A stretch of DNA of 64,000 nucleotides from DASXQK01 sp963757155 (GCA_963757155.1 CAVWQS010000014.1:1-64000); one strand, 5' to 3'; shown: positions 34,442-46,161, counted from the stretch's first letter. Notes: generated by a model from the letters alone, not told the origin. Translations and numbers: made by a program.

Positions 34442-35239
34442 TCAACGGTGGCGGCCGATGAAGCGCAGGATTTTCTTGTTGAAGGGCTTGGGGAACTCCC
34501 AGAGGAAGGCATGGCCGCCCTTCGAGGTGGCCCATTCGGCGCCGGGGATCGCCGCATGGAGCTGGCGCGAGAGCTGCAGGGGGATGAGGATGTCATTGGC
34601 TCCCGCCAGGACCATCGCCGGAGTCTTGATGCGGTGCAGCCGGCTCGTCGTGTCATGGACCTGGATGGCATGGAGCTGGGACAGATAGACCTGGACCGGC
34701 TGGTCGAGGGTGGCCATCGCCGCCTCGAACTGCTTCAGGGTCTCCTCATGCTTGGTGAAGAACTCCTGGGTGAAGGCCCAGAGGGTCACGTCGCGCATGA
34801 CCGTGGGCACGCCCATGGCCTTGGCCATGTCGCGCCAGAGCTGGAACATGCGCGAGCAGAAAGGCCCCGGGGCCGCATAGGTGCAGCAGAGCGACAGGGA
34901 TTTGAGATCGCCGGGATAAGCGAGGGCATATTCCTGGGCGATCATGCCGCCCATGGAGACGCCGACGAGGTGGAACTTCTTCAGCCCGAGATGGTCGATC
35001 AGGGCCTTGGCATCGGCCGCCATCTGGGCCGTGGTATAGGAGCCGCGCGGCCGGCCGGACTTGCCGATTCCGCGGTTGTCGAAGCGCAGCACCCGGTAGC
35101 CGGCGCCAAGGAAGTCCCCCATCTGCTCGGCCCAGGTCTCGAGATCGTCGGCCAGGCCGTTGACGAGGACGATGGTCTCCGGCCCCTCGCCCTCGAGCTT
35201 GTAATGCTGCTTCAACCCGTTCAGCGTCACCATCGGCAT
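34442..35239 (-). CDS. Alpha/beta hydrolase, last gene of the Liv-type transporter operon
   Basis: A 265-residue hydrolase similar in layout to enol-lactone hydrolases (PcaD) and RutD. The oxyanion region is VLVNGLADDLETW, the nucleophile Ser is in LVGVSMGGMIAQEYAL, the acid Asp is in AGANDILIPLQ and the catalytic His is in SKGGHAFLWEFP. It lies 35 bases after the livH-type gene on the same strand. It may act on the compound carried by the transporter, but the substrate is unknown. Confidence 0.82.
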   Translation of the reverse strand: MPMVTLNGLKQHYKLEGEGPETIVLVNGLADDLETWAEQMGDFLGAGYRVLRFDNRGIGKSGRPRGSYTTAQMAADAKALIDHLGLKKFHLVGVSMGGMIAQEYALAYPGDLKSLSLCCTYAAPGPFCSRMFQLWRDMAKAMGVPTVMRDVTLWAFTQEFFTKHEETLKQFEAAMATLDQPVQVYLSQLHAIQVHDTTSRLHRIKTPAMVLAGANDILIPLQLSRQLHAAIPGAEWATSKGGHAFLWEFPKPFNKKILRFIGRHR

Positions 35240-35274
35240 CGCTAGATCTCCCCTGTTCGATGCGTGAAGAATCC

Positions 35275-36162
35275 TTACCGCGCCATCTCCCGCGTCGGCC
35301 CGATGAGCCCTTGCGGGCGAAGCACCAGCACCAGGATGACGATGCCCAGGGTGATCGCCCCGTGGAAGGGCATGACGGCATCGGGCAGATATGCGGCGAG
35401 ATAGATCTCGATGGCCCCCAGCAGCATGCCCCCCAGCACGGCGCCGGAGAGGCTGCCGAGGCCGCCCATGGTGGTGGCGATGAAGGCCTTGAGCACGGGG
35501 ATCAGCCCCATCATGGGATCGACGGAGGAGCGCTGGGCGATCCAGAGGATGGCCGCGATGGCGGCGAGCAGGCCCGACAGCGCGAAGGCCGTGGCGATCA
35601 CCCGGTCGGCGCGGATGCCCATCAGACGCGTGACGTCAAAATCCTCGGCGGCGGCCCGCATGGCGAGACCCATGCGGCTGCGCTTCAGGAAGATGTTGAG
35701 GCCGATCAGCACCACCACGGCCACCACGATGGAGATCAGCCGGTTGGCCCCGATGGAGATCTCCCCGATATCGATGCTGTCGGTCAGCAGCGCCGGCAGG
35801 GGCACGATCTGGGGCCTCGTCGAGATGAAGAGCTGGAATCCCAGTTGCAACAGCACCGCCACGGCGAAGCTGGTGAGCAGCATGGTGGCCCCGCTCGCCC
35901 GGCGCACGGGGCGGAAGGCCAGGCGCTCCAGGATGACCGCGCTCGCCATGGCCACCAGCACCGCGACCGGTGCCGCGACCGCGAAGGGCAGGCTGGCCGC
36001 ACTCAGGAAGACCAGGGCATAGCCCGTCAAGGTCATCAGCGCGCCATGGGCGAAATTGATCATGCCCAGGATCGAGAAGACGACGGCGAGGCCCAGGGCC
36101 AGCAGGGCGTAGGTGCCCCCCAGGCTGAGGGCGTTGATGGTCTGCAGGATGAAATAATTCAC
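35275..36162 (-). CDS. Branched-chain-type ABC transporter permease (LivH-like)
   Basis: A 295-residue permease with about eight TM helices. The N-terminus (FILQTINALSLGGTYALLAL, then GLAVVFSILGMINFAHG) is typical of LivH. The ABC-coupling loop contains MRAAAEDFDVTRLMGI. The GTG start at 36162 overlaps the end of the ATPase gene by four bases. LivH-like proteins serve not only branched-chain amino acids but also urea, amides and aromatic acids, so the cargo is open. Confidence 0.88.
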   Translation of the reverse strand: MNYFILQTINALSLGGTYALLALGLAVVFSILGMINFAHGALMTLTGYALVFLSAASLPFAVAAPVAVLVAMASAVILERLAFRPVRRASGATMLLTSFAVAVLLQLGFQLFISTRPQIVPLPALLTDSIDIGEISIGANRLISIVVAVVVLIGLNIFLKRSRMGLAMRAAAEDFDVTRLMGIRADRVIATAFALSGLLAAIAAILWIAQRSSVDPMMGLIPVLKAFIATTMGGLGSLSGAVLGGMLLGAIEIYLAAYLPDAVMPFHGAITLGIVILVLVLRPQGLIGPTREMAR

Positions 36163-36890
36163 GGCGCCTGCTCCAGGGTCAGCTCGCCGCCGAGATAGGC
36201 ATGGGCCACCTGGGGCGAGGCGCGCAGGACCTCGGCCGCACCGGACATGGTGATGACGCCATTGGCCATCACATAGGCGCGGTCGGCGATATCGAGGGCC
36301 GCCGCCACATTCTGCTCCACCAGCAGGATGGTCTGCCCGCGCTGCTTCAGCCGCAGGATCAGCTCGAAGATGCCGTCGACGATCTGGGGCGCCAGACCCA
36401 GGGAGGGCTCGTCCAGCAGGATCAGCCGAGGCTCGGACATCAAGGCGCGGGCGATGGCGAGCTGCTGCTGCTGACCGCCCGAGAGCGTACCGGCGGCCTG
36501 GTGGCGCCGCTCGGCCAGGATGGGGAAGAGATCGAAGACCTCGGCCCGGTTGCGGGGCAGGGCCTTCCGATCGGCCGCCGCCGAAGCACCCAGAGTCAGG
36601 TTCTCCAAGACGGTCAGGGAGGGAAAGACGCGGCGCCCCTCCGGCACCATGGTGATGCCACGCACCACGATCCGCTCCGTCGCCACCCCGCGGAGCGAGC
36701 TGCCGGCGAAGCTGATCTCCCCGCTCGCCGGCACCAGCCCCACGATCGCCTTGAGGGTGGTCGACTTGCCGGCCCCATTGGCGCCCAGCAAGGCGACCAC
36801 CTCTCCCGTCTCCATGGCGATGTCGATGCCGCGCACGGCGCGAATGGCACCGTAGCTGACGGTCAGCCCCGAGACGGCGAGGAGCGGCAT
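36159..36890 (-). CDS. Branched-chain-type ABC transporter ATPase (LivF-like)
   Basis: A 243-residue ATPase of the LivF group. The Walker A is LGANGAGKSTTLKAI, the signature LSGGQQQQLAIARA and the Walker B RLILLDEPSLGLAP, followed by LVEQNVAAALDIADRAYVM. The second ATPase of the system is the C-terminal half of the LivM-LivG fusion. The gene overlaps livH at its end and lies five bases after the binding-protein gene. Confidence 0.9.
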   Translation of the reverse strand: MPLLAVSGLTVSYGAIRAVRGIDIAMETGEVVALLGANGAGKSTTLKAIVGLVPASGEISFAGSSLRGVATERIVVRGITMVPEGRRVFPSLTVLENLTLGASAAADRKALPRNRAEVFDLFPILAERRHQAAGTLSGGQQQQLAIARALMSEPRLILLDEPSLGLAPQIVDGIFELILRLKQRGQTILLVEQNVAAALDIADRAYVMANGVITMSGAAEVLRASPQVAHAYLGGELTLEQAP

Positions 36891-36895
36891 CGGGT

Positions 36896-38092
36896 TCAGC
36901 CCTTCGGATCCAGCCGCGGCGCCGGAACGATGGAGGGATCGGGCGATTCCCGGCTGACCAGCACCCGTTTGCCGTCATGGATGCGGATCACCGCTACCGG
37001 CCGGGTCGGCGTGCCATTGCCGCCCTTGTAGCTGATCACCGCCGTGGCACCCTGGACGTTCTCGAGATTGGCCAGCGCGTCGCGGATCTTCGCCGGATCG
37101 GTGCTGTTGGCCTGGGTGACCGCGGCATTGACGATCATGGCCAGGTCATAGCCGAGCGCATCCATGATGGATTCCGGGGGCTTGCCGTATTTGGCCTGGT
37201 ACTTGGCCTGATAGGCAGCCATCGGGCTGCCCGGCTCGGCGAAGCCGGAGGAGGTGAAGACCACGCCCTCCACGATATCGCCCAGCGCGAAGGTCGTCGG
37301 CGAATTGATGCCGTCGCCCACCACCATGGGGATCTTCACCCCGGCGCCGCGGAGCTGGCGGATGAAGGCCGGGAAGTCGGGCTCGAAGGCCGAGGTCACG
37401 ATGACGTCGGGCTGCGGGTTCATCTCCTTGATCTTGGTGACCTCGGCGGAGAAGTCCGGCTGGCCGAGGGCGTAGTTGCCCTCGCCCACGATGCTGCCGC
37501 CGAGCTTCTTGAAGGCCTCGGCGAAATAGCTCGGCATCATGGTGTATTCGATGTCGTGGGACTGCAGCAGATAGGCCTTTCGATAGCCGGCCTTGTAGGC
37601 GTAGGTCGCCTGGGCGGCACCCTGGACATTATCGGTCACGGCATTGGCGAAGATGTAGCCATGGCCGGTGATCGGCAGTGTAGGCGAGGAGGAGCAGGTC
37701 GAGATCGCCGGGATCTTGGCGTCGACGATGATCTGCGCCGAGGCATGGACCATGCTGGAATTGCAGGTCGCGAAGATGAGATGGGCACCCTGATCGATCA
37801 GATCCTGGGTCACGATGGCGTTCTGGGCGCTGTCGGAGCGGTTGTCGGCGGTGATGACCTTGACCTTGATATGGCCGGCGATGCCGCCGGCCTTGTTGAT
37901 CTCGTCCAGCGCCACCATGAATCCGTCCATGACCGGGGAATCATAGGGCGCGTCCCAGCCGGTCTTGGAGATGGCGGCGCCGATGATGAGCGTGTCGTCG
38001 TCGGCCCGGGCCGGCGCCGATGCAATGCCCGTCGCCAGCCCCTGGGCCAGCAAGAGGGCGGCGAGAGTGAGATAGCTTCCAATCCCTTTCAT
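36896..38092 (-). CDS. Branched-chain-type ABC transporter substrate-binding protein
   Basis: A 398-residue type I periplasmic binding protein. The signal peptide is LTLAALLLAQGLATGIASAP, cleaved near PARA|DDDT. The mature start TLIIGAAISKTGWDAPYDSP and the conserved VKVITADNRSDSAQN and LIFATCNSSMVHA match the LivJ/K-like family. It does not resemble UrtA, so it is probably not the urea-binding protein despite the nearby urease genes. It is placed between livMG and livF in the operon. Confidence 0.87.
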   Translation of the reverse strand: MKGIGSYLTLAALLLAQGLATGIASAPARADDDTLIIGAAISKTGWDAPYDSPVMDGFMVALDEINKAGGIAGHIKVKVITADNRSDSAQNAIVTQDLIDQGAHLIFATCNSSMVHASAQIIVDAKIPAISTCSSSPTLPITGHGYIFANAVTDNVQGAAQATYAYKAGYRKAYLLQSHDIEYTMMPSYFAEAFKKLGGSIVGEGNYALGQPDFSAEVTKIKEMNPQPDVIVTSAFEPDFPAFIRQLRGAGVKIPMVVGDGINSPTTFALGDIVEGVVFTSSGFAEPGSPMAAYQAKYQAKYGKPPESIMDALGYDLAMIVNAAVTQANSTDPAKIRDALANLENVQGATAVISYKGGNGTPTRPVAVIRIHDGKRVLVSRESPDPSIVPAPRLDPKG

Positions 38093-38177
38093 GACACTCC
38101 TCCTTGTTCGGCTCTGTTGTTCGGGCTTCGCTGCCCCTCGGTGTGACGTTGTTAGGCGATATCACGCTGTCGGTCGC

Positions 38178-40082
38178 TCAAGTCTCAACTCCCGCCGGGC
38201 TCAACTCCCGCCGGGCCGCCTGCTTGCGGCCGATATAGGCCTCGATCACGGCGGGATCGCGCTGGATTTCGGCCGGCGATCCCGCGGCGATCGCCTGGCC
38301 GCGGTTGAGGACCACGATGCGGTCGCAGAGCCGCATGATCAGCTGCATGTCGTGGTCGATGACCAGAAGGCCGATGCCGTAGCGCTGGCGCAGCCGCGAG
38401 AGCTCCGCCAGCAAGGCGGCGGATTCGGTCGGGTTCATGCCCGCCGCCGGCTCATCCAGCAGCAGATAGCGCGGCTTCAGCGCCAGGGCCCGGGCGATCT
38501 CGAGCCGGCGCTGGCCACCGTAATCCAGTGTGCCCGCGGGCCGATCCGCCAGCGCCGAGAGGCGCATCTCCGCCAGCAGCCGCCAGGCCAGGCGCTGGGC
38601 ATCGGCCTGGCTGGACCTGGGCCAATGGGCCAGAGCCGCGAACTCGACATTCTCGAAGACGCTGAGGCTGGTGAAGAGGCGGATGTTCTGGAAAGTGCGC
38701 CCGACGCCGGCCAGCGCCACATGATGGGTCGTCCATTGCGTCGCATCGGTGCCGTCGATGACGATCCGTCCGGCCGTCGGGACCAGCGCCCCGGAGATCA
38801 CATTGAGCAGGGTCGTCTTGCCCGAGCCGTTGGGCCCGATCAGCCCGACGATCTCCCCGGGCTTGAGGGACAGACCGACCTTGTCCAGAGCCCGCAGTCC
38901 CGAGAAATCCTTGACCGCGCCTTCGACGACCAAAGCGCCCTGCGGCTGCACGCGAAGCTCGGCGAGATCAGGGGCCTCGGCTTCGGAACCGGTGGGTATC
39001 GCTGCGGGCGCGGCTCGGCGCCGCCGGCGCCATTGCTCGTCGAGCTCCCGGAGGCCCAGCAGCCCGGCGGGGCGCCAATACATGACCAGCAGGATGAGGA
39101 CGCAGAGACCCGCCTGGGTCAGCCCGAAGGCCGGCGGCATGGCCAAGCCGAGGAGATCGAAGCCGCCCTCCAGCCGGCGCAGCACCTCGATGGTGAGGGT
39201 GACCACCACGGTACCGGCGAGGGCGCCGCTGACGGTGGTCTGGCCGCCGACGATCAGCATGGTCAGCAAGGCCAGGGTATCGTCGAAATAGAATTTCGAG
39301 GGCGAGAAGGCGCCCAGGAAATGACCGAGCAGCACACCGGCCAGCGCCGCCAGCACCGCACTCACCACCCAGGCGCCGATGCGCCGGCGCGTGACATTGA
39401 CCCCGATGGAGCGGGCCGCCAGCTCGTCTTCACGGCTGGCCCGCAGCTGCGCCCCGGCGACCGATTCCCGGTAGATGCGTGCCGCCAGCAGTGCCAGCAA
39501 AGCGAAGATCGTGGCGGTCCACAGCCCCGTCTTGCGCGGCACGCCCAGGAAAGCGTTGCTGCCGCGGGTGAAATCCTCGGCCCCGATGATGATGCCGTGG
39601 ACGATGAGCAGCAGCCCCAGGGTCCCGATCACCGCGGCCGGCCCCGTCATGCGCGCGATGGGGATGCCGACGGCGGCGGCGAAGAGGCCGACGAGGACGA
39701 GGGTGATGACCAGCGCCGGCAGCAGGCTCATCTCCGTCGTCGCCAGGAAGGCGGGCAGCGCCGGCAGCACGCTCGCCTTGGTGGCCACGGGAATGGTGAG
39801 CAACCCCGAGACATAGGCGCCGAGCCCGATGAAGGCGACATGGCCGAAGCTGAGGATACCCGAATTGCCGGTGAAGACGCCGATGCCCAGCACGGCGATC
39901 AGATTGATCAGGAAGATCGTGAAGGTGCGCTGGATGGCGATCCCGGCGAAATGGGAGAGGAGCAGCGAGACGAGAAGCAAAGGGACCGCCAGCAGAAGCG
40001 CGCCCGCCATCCCGGCGCGCAGGCGCGGCGGCAGGCCGGCGCGGAGCCGGGGCCGCGGCATCGCCTCACCGGCCGCCGACAT
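38178..40082 (-). CDS. Fused LivM permease-LivG ATPase
   Basis: A single 634-residue polypeptide. Residues 1 to about 345 form the LivM-type permease, with helices such as FTIFLINLIAVLGIGVFTGN and motif GNSGILSFGHVAFIGLGAY. A charged linker (LDEQWRRRRRAAPAA) follows. From about residue 385 the LivG ATPase runs, with Walker A LIGPNGSGKTTLLNVISG and signature LDYGGQRRLEIARALAL, where the usual LSGG is YGG. Its Walker B is YLLLDEPAAGM, followed by VIDHDMQLIM. Such fusions are known in proteobacteria. ATG 40082 shares one base with the stop of the RpiR gene. Confidence 0.88.
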   Translation of the reverse strand: MSAAGEAMPRPRLRAGLPPRLRAGMAGALLLAVPLLLVSLLLSHFAGIAIQRTFTIFLINLIAVLGIGVFTGNSGILSFGHVAFIGLGAYVSGLLTIPVATKASVLPALPAFLATTEMSLLPALVITLVLVGLFAAAVGIPIARMTGPAAVIGTLGLLLIVHGIIIGAEDFTRGSNAFLGVPRKTGLWTATIFALLALLAARIYRESVAGAQLRASREDELAARSIGVNVTRRRIGAWVVSAVLAALAGVLLGHFLGAFSPSKFYFDDTLALLTMLIVGGQTTVSGALAGTVVVTLTIEVLRRLEGGFDLLGLAMPPAFGLTQAGLCVLILLVMYWRPAGLLGLRELDEQWRRRRRAAPAAIPTGSEAEAPDLAELRVQPQGALVVEGAVKDFSGLRALDKVGLSLKPGEIVGLIGPNGSGKTTLLNVISGALVPTAGRIVIDGTDATQWTTHHVALAGVGRTFQNIRLFTSLSVFENVEFAALAHWPRSSQADAQRLAWRLLAEMRLSALADRPAGTLDYGGQRRLEIARALALKPRYLLLDEPAAGMNPTESAALLAELSRLRQRYGIGLLVIDHDMQLIMRLCDRIVVLNRGQAIAAGSPAEIQRDPAVIEAYIGRKQAARRELSPAGVET

Positions 40083-41011
40083 CAGCGATCCTCGGCATAT
40101 TGGTCGAACAGCCGTTGCGCCTCGACGATCCGGTGGATCCGCTTCTGGACCGGCCGGCCGAGGCGCTCGATGACGCCGTTGACCAGAAGATTGAGCAGGA
40201 CGCTGAAGGCGGCGGTGGAATGCCAGAAGAGGCCGGTGCTTGTCGGCAAAGCGAAGACCCGGTCGGTGATGTCCCCCGCCCAGGAGGCGAAGGTGTCGGT
40301 GAAGATGACCACCTCCATGCCTTGCCGCTTGGCCTCCCGCGCCAGACGCTGGGTTGCCTTGTCGTAGCGGTAGAAATCGATGAGCAGGACGCAACTCCCC
40401 TTGGCCGGCTCTCCCAGCACATCGGCATAGTGGCCGTTCTCGCCATTGGAGAGACGCACGCCCGGGCGGATATATTCGAGGCGGGTGACGAGCTCGACGG
40501 CGAGGCCGCGGGCCATATGCAGGCCGCTCACGAAGACTCGCTCGGCCACGGCGACGGAGTCGATGGTGCGGGCCCATTCCTTGGTCGCGCTCAGCTCATA
40601 GGTGCGTCGGATCGCGGCGAGCTCGGCGGCCAGGCTCTCCTCCAGCCCGAAGCGCGCGGCGCGGCGCTGGGTGAAGGCCTCGTAGCGCCGGTCGATGGAC
40701 CAGAGGCGGGCGCCGTCGGGGCCGTAGAGATCGGCCTTCAGCCGATCGCGGATGGCGCTCACCCCCTCGAAGCCCAGCTTGCGCAGGAAACGGCTGACGG
40801 TCATCTCGCTGACGCCGACATGGCGCGCGATGATCGCGGCCGTCTCCAGCACCAGGCAGTCGGGCCGCGACATGACATAGCTCGCGATCTTCCGCTCGGC
40901 CTTGGTCAGGCGCTCGTAGCGCGCCTGCAGCGGCCCCAGCACCGCAGCCTCGAGGGCCTCCCGGCGCTCCGCCTCGAGCGGGCGAGCCGTCGTCTGCCGC
41001 ATCGATGCCAC
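40082..41011 (-). CDS. RpiR/MurR-family transcriptional regulator
   Basis: A 309-residue regulator. An N-terminal HTH_6 domain (LTKAERKIASYVMSRPDCLV, HVGVSEMTVSRFLRKLGFEG) precedes a SIS sugar-isomerase-like domain (RVFVSGLHMARGLAVELVTR, VLLIDFYRYDKATQRLAREA). SIS domains usually sense phosphosugars. It heads the Liv-type transporter operon with translational overlap, so it probably controls it. An RpiR protein in charge of a branched-chain-type transporter is less usual than Lrp or GntR control. Confidence 0.87.
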   Translation of the reverse strand: MASMRQTTARPLEAERREALEAAVLGPLQARYERLTKAERKIASYVMSRPDCLVLETAAIIARHVGVSEMTVSRFLRKLGFEGVSAIRDRLKADLYGPDGARLWSIDRRYEAFTQRRAARFGLEESLAAELAAIRRTYELSATKEWARTIDSVAVAERVFVSGLHMARGLAVELVTRLEYIRPGVRLSNGENGHYADVLGEPAKGSCVLLIDFYRYDKATQRLAREAKRQGMEVVIFTDTFASWAGDITDRVFALPTSTGLFWHSTAAFSVLLNLLVNGVIERLGRPVQKRIHRIVEAQRLFDQYAEDR

Positions 41012-41135
41012 CCCGTCGCAAGATTGTTAGGCATCTATTATGTCGCAAATCTCTGATAGGGAAATAACATTTTCTTGTCGCGGGAACGCGTCGCCATGAC
41101 GACGGGGCGTGAGGCTGACCGCTCGACCGGAGCTC

Positions 41136-41749
<614 letters not shown>

Positions 41750-41753
<4 letters not shown>

Positions 41754-42433
41754 GAGCGGAAGAGCCTCGTATATTGGGTTTCATGTTGCATGGAGCACCA
41801 GTCGATCAGCGGGGCGGCACTGCCCGCGTTTTCGAGCTCGGTGGCAAGGGCGCGCTGGGCGGTATCGGCGACGGTGGATGCCAGGCCCGCGATGATTCGC
41901 TGGCCGTCGGTCTGGCCCAGCGGGACCAGCCGGAGTCCGGCGGAGACAAGATTGCCGGCGAGGCTTTGCAGATAGGCCTGGAGCGAAAGCCCCAAGGGAA
42001 TCTCCGCCGCTCCGGCCGCCGCACCCACGGCGACCGGCAGTGCGATCGTCTCGCCGGCTCCGGCAAGGGCGTCGAGCAACGGATGGGGCCAGGCGGCGCG
42101 GGTGGCGGTCAGAAAAGCGCGACCTTGGGCTTCGCTCTCCAAGGCCATCTCCGCCGTCCCACGCCAGGCGGAAGCCAGGACCACGACCTCGCCGAGCCGG
42201 GCGAGATCCGCCGCCGCGGCGGCGCGCCAGGCCTCGGCCAGGATCAGGGCATCGATCCAGCCCGCACCCTTCTCGACCACGGTGCGGACCCAGGTGGCCA
42301 GCGCATGGGCCTCACCGACCAGACCCGCCTCGACGGCATATTCCAGGCCATGGCTGTAGCTGAAGGCGCCGGTGGGATAGGCCGGCGAGAGCCAGGCCAT
42401 GAGGCGGTAGAGCGCGCCGGCTTCAAGGCTGGT
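41750..42433 (-). CDS. ureF: Urease accessory protein UreF
   Basis: A 227-residue all-helical protein that joins UreD and UreG in the nickel insertion complex. Family segments are seen in LMAWLSPAYPTGAFSYSHGL and the helical C-terminal half, LSLQAYLQSLAGNLVSAGLR. The start used is the ATG giving MTSLEAG. Another ATG two codons upstream is equally possible; both overlap the end of ureE, implying translational coupling. Confidence 0.93.
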
Positions 42434-42911
42434 CATGGCCATGCTCGTGACCATGCTCGGGGGCGTGCTCCCCGGCCGGCGCCGCATAGGCACCGCCTTC
42501 CGGATTGAAGGGCAGGCGCAGGGCCTTCAGCCGGGCGCCGAGGCCTTCGAGCATCGCCTGGATGACATGGTCGGGCCGGATCAGGATCCGGCCCGGCTTG
42601 ATCTCCGCCGGCAGATGGCGATTGCCGAGATGCCAGGCGAGCCGGCAGAGCAGGGCCGGGGAGCTCGCCCGCACCTCGATGACGGGCTCCAGATCGGCGC
42701 GCACGAGGATATAGCCGCCGCCGGGGAGCTGAAGCCCGTCGCCATCCTCCAGCAGCATAGGCCTCGGCAGGTCGAGCAGACAGTCTTCGCCTGACTTGGT
42801 GCGAAACACGGCGCGGCGGCGATAGCGCTCTTCATAGGTCAGGGTGAAGGTTTCCCGGGCGTCGGCGGCGGGCCAGCTGCCGGCCTTCGCCACATGGCTG
42901 ATGCGTATCAT
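42423..42911 (-). CDS. ureE: Urease accessory nickel chaperone UreE
   Basis: A 162-residue metallochaperone that carries nickel to the UreDFG complex. The N-terminal peptide-binding domain includes FTLTYEERYRRRAVFRTKSG and the C-terminal metal-binding domain includes LAWHLGNRHLPAEI and ILIRPDHVIQAMLEGLG. The extreme C-terminus is His-rich (GEHAPEHGHEHGHD), which would bind extra nickel. It lies two bases after ureC. Confidence 0.95.
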   Translation of the reverse strand: MIRISHVAKAGSWPAADARETFTLTYEERYRRRAVFRTKSGEDCLLDLPRPMLLEDGDGLQLPGGGYILVRADLEPVIEVRASSPALLCRLAWHLGNRHLPAEIKPGRILIRPDHVIQAMLEGLGARLKALRLPFNPEGGAYAAPAGEHAPEHGHEHGHDQP

Positions 42912-42913
42912 CG

Positions 42914-44622
<1,709 letters not shown>

Positions 44623-44626
<4 letters not shown>

Positions 44627-44943
44627 CTCGCCGCCTCGTCCAGAGGCCCGGCGATCTCGCCGCGGAAGCCCTGGGCGATCCGTGCGCCTACAAAAGCGAC
44701 GAGGCGGATCTCCCGACTCTGGCCGGGCTCGAAGCGCACGGCGGTGCCGGCGGGAATGGCGAGGCGGTAGCCGCGCGCCCTGGCGCGATCGAAGGAGAGC
44801 GCCGGGTTGGTCTCGAAGAAATGATAATGGGAGCCGACCTGGATCGGCCGGTCGCCGGTATTGGCCACGCTCAGAAGGATCGTTTCCCGCCCGGCATTGA
44901 TCTCGATGTCGCCGGGGGCGGTCAGAATCTCGCCGGGGATCAT
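44623..44943 (-). CDS. ureB: Urease subunit beta
   Basis: The 106-residue structural subunit. It begins MIPGEILTAPGDIEINAGRE and has the conserved VANTGDRPIQVGSHYHFFET and RLAIPAGTAVRFEPGQSREI, matching UreB end to end. It sits ten bases after ureA, and its stop overlaps the ureC start. Separate gamma, beta and alpha subunits are the usual bacterial arrangement. Confidence 0.97.
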
Positions 44944-44953
44944 GGGCGCCCTC

Positions 44954-45256
44954 TCAGCGGATCGGTTGATGCACGGTAACGAGCTTTGTCCCGTCCGGGA
45001 AGGTGGCCTCGACCTGGACCTCGGGAATCATCTCCGCCACGCCCTCCATGACCTGGTCGCGGGTGAGGACGCCCGCACCGTCGCGCATGAGCTCGGCCAC
45101 GCTGCGGCCGTCGCGCGCGCCCTCGACGAGGAAATCGGAGATGAGCGCCACTGCCTCGGGATGATTGAGCTTCAGCCCCCGCGCCAGGCGCCGCTGGGCG
45201 AGCTGGGCGGCCATGAAGACCAGAAGCTTGTCCTTCTCGCGCGACGTGAGATGCAT
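44954..45256 (-). CDS. ureA: Urease subunit gamma
   Basis: The 100-residue structural subunit, exactly the family length when started at MHLTSREKDKLLVF (ATG 45256). An upstream in-frame start would add nine residues with no homology, and AAGGGGGGT sits just before the chosen ATG. Conserved segments include RGLKLNHPEAVALISDFLVE and GARDGRSVAELMRDG. It follows ureD by 14 bases. Confidence 0.97.
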   Translation of the reverse strand: MHLTSREKDKLLVFMAAQLAQRRLARGLKLNHPEAVALISDFLVEGARDGRSVAELMRDGAGVLTRDQVMEGVAEMIPEVQVEATFPDGTKLVTVHQPIR

Positions 45257-45270
45257 GCGAGCAACCCCCC

Positions 45271-46161
45271 TTAGAATTGCCAAAGCCGCGGCGGCCGCGC
45301 CGGAAGCCCCGCCGCTGCGTGGCGCAAGGCAGCCACATAGCCGGCGAGGTCCGCCCGCAGTCTCCCCGGATCCTCCGCCAGGAATTGAGCAAGTAGTGTG
45401 CCATTCACCAATGTCGTGCCGGCGCGACAGCGCGCCTCGCCGGTCAAGGAGCGGGCGAGAGCCAGATGCTGGGCGGCATCGGGTCCGGCATAGACCACCG
45501 TTGCCATGGCCCGCGCTCCGCCGAAGGCCAAGGGCTCATCGAGTGCTGTACCCTCGGGGTAGTCCCCGGGGTGGTCCTCGAGGCAGACGGTATCGGTCCA
45601 GATGAGGCCGCCGCCGCGATGGAGGCGCCAGCGGTCCTGCAGCCGGCCGCTTGAAAAGCGCTCGCCGCGGGCGAGGCGGCCGAAGACGACCATTTCTGAG
45701 GCAAGCAGGCGTCCGGTTGCCGAGAGTTTGGCCTCGATCGTACGGCTGAAGCGCGCAGCCTGGAAAAGGATGGTCTCCTGGGGCAGCCATTCGAGCCAGG
45801 CGCCGTCTCCGATCTGCAGCGACACCGCACAGCGGGCCTCGGGGCCGAGGGAGCGGTAGATCTTCTCCGCCGCTTGGGAGGTCAGGAGGGCCGCGGCACC
45901 GGCTTCGACCGACACGGCGATGCGCAGCCGATCGCCGCCGGCGATGCCGCCCGAGGTCGTGACGAGCACTGCCTCGGGAACGTCGTCGATGGCCGTGGCG
46001 GGAAAGAGAACGCGGCAGGGTGCCCGCTGATAGAGGTGACTTAGTACGCTGCGTCCCCCCCGAAGCTCGAAAGCGATCTCCGCTTCACCCTCGCTGCGCT
46101 GATGCCCGACGGGTGGGGGCGGATCGATGACGGGAAGAAGGGAGAGGTCCTGCACCAGCAT
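45271..46161 (-). CDS. ureD: Urease accessory protein UreD
   Basis: A 296-residue scaffold protein and the first gene of the urease operon. Conserved features include VLVTTSGGIAGGDRLRIAVS, the AAEKIYRS segment, LEWLPQETILFQAARFSRTI and VFGRLARGERF. It binds apo-urease and forms the nickel-insertion complex with UreF and UreG. The 238-base region before it holds no clear regulator site. No urea transporter or urea amidolyase is nearby, so urea must enter by another route. Confidence 0.93.
   Translation of the reverse strand: MLVQDLSLLPVIDPPPPVGHQRSEGEAEIAFELRGGRSVLSHLYQRAPCRVLFPATAIDDVPEAVLVTTSGGIAGGDRLRIAVSVEAGAAALLTSQAAEKIYRSLGPEARCAVSLQIGDGAWLEWLPQETILFQAARFSRTIEAKLSATGRLLASEMVVFGRLARGERFSSGRLQDRWRLHRGGGLIWTDTVCLEDHPGDYPEGTALDEPLAFGGARAMATVVYAGPDAAQHLALARSLTGEARCRAGTTLVNGTLLAQFLAEDPGRLRADLAGYVAALRHAAAGLPARPPRLWQF

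Noticed and set aside
36896..38092. Binding protein considered as UrtA, the urea-binding component, because urease is nearby
   Set aside because: The mature sequence resembles LivJ/K-type proteins, the operon is headed by an RpiR regulator and has a fused LivM-LivG, and it is transcribed separately from ureDABCEFG.
38091..40367. A 758-codon plus-strand open frame antisense to the LivM-LivG fusion
   Set aside because: Shadow frame. The minus strand carries a permease and an ATPase with full motifs, and overlaps its neighbours as expected for an operon.
41012..41100. Two GTCGCAA(G)AT-like direct repeats upstream of the RpiR gene considered as its operator
   Set aside because: Only two short, imperfect copies about 27 bases apart with no symmetry; the support is too weak to annotate.
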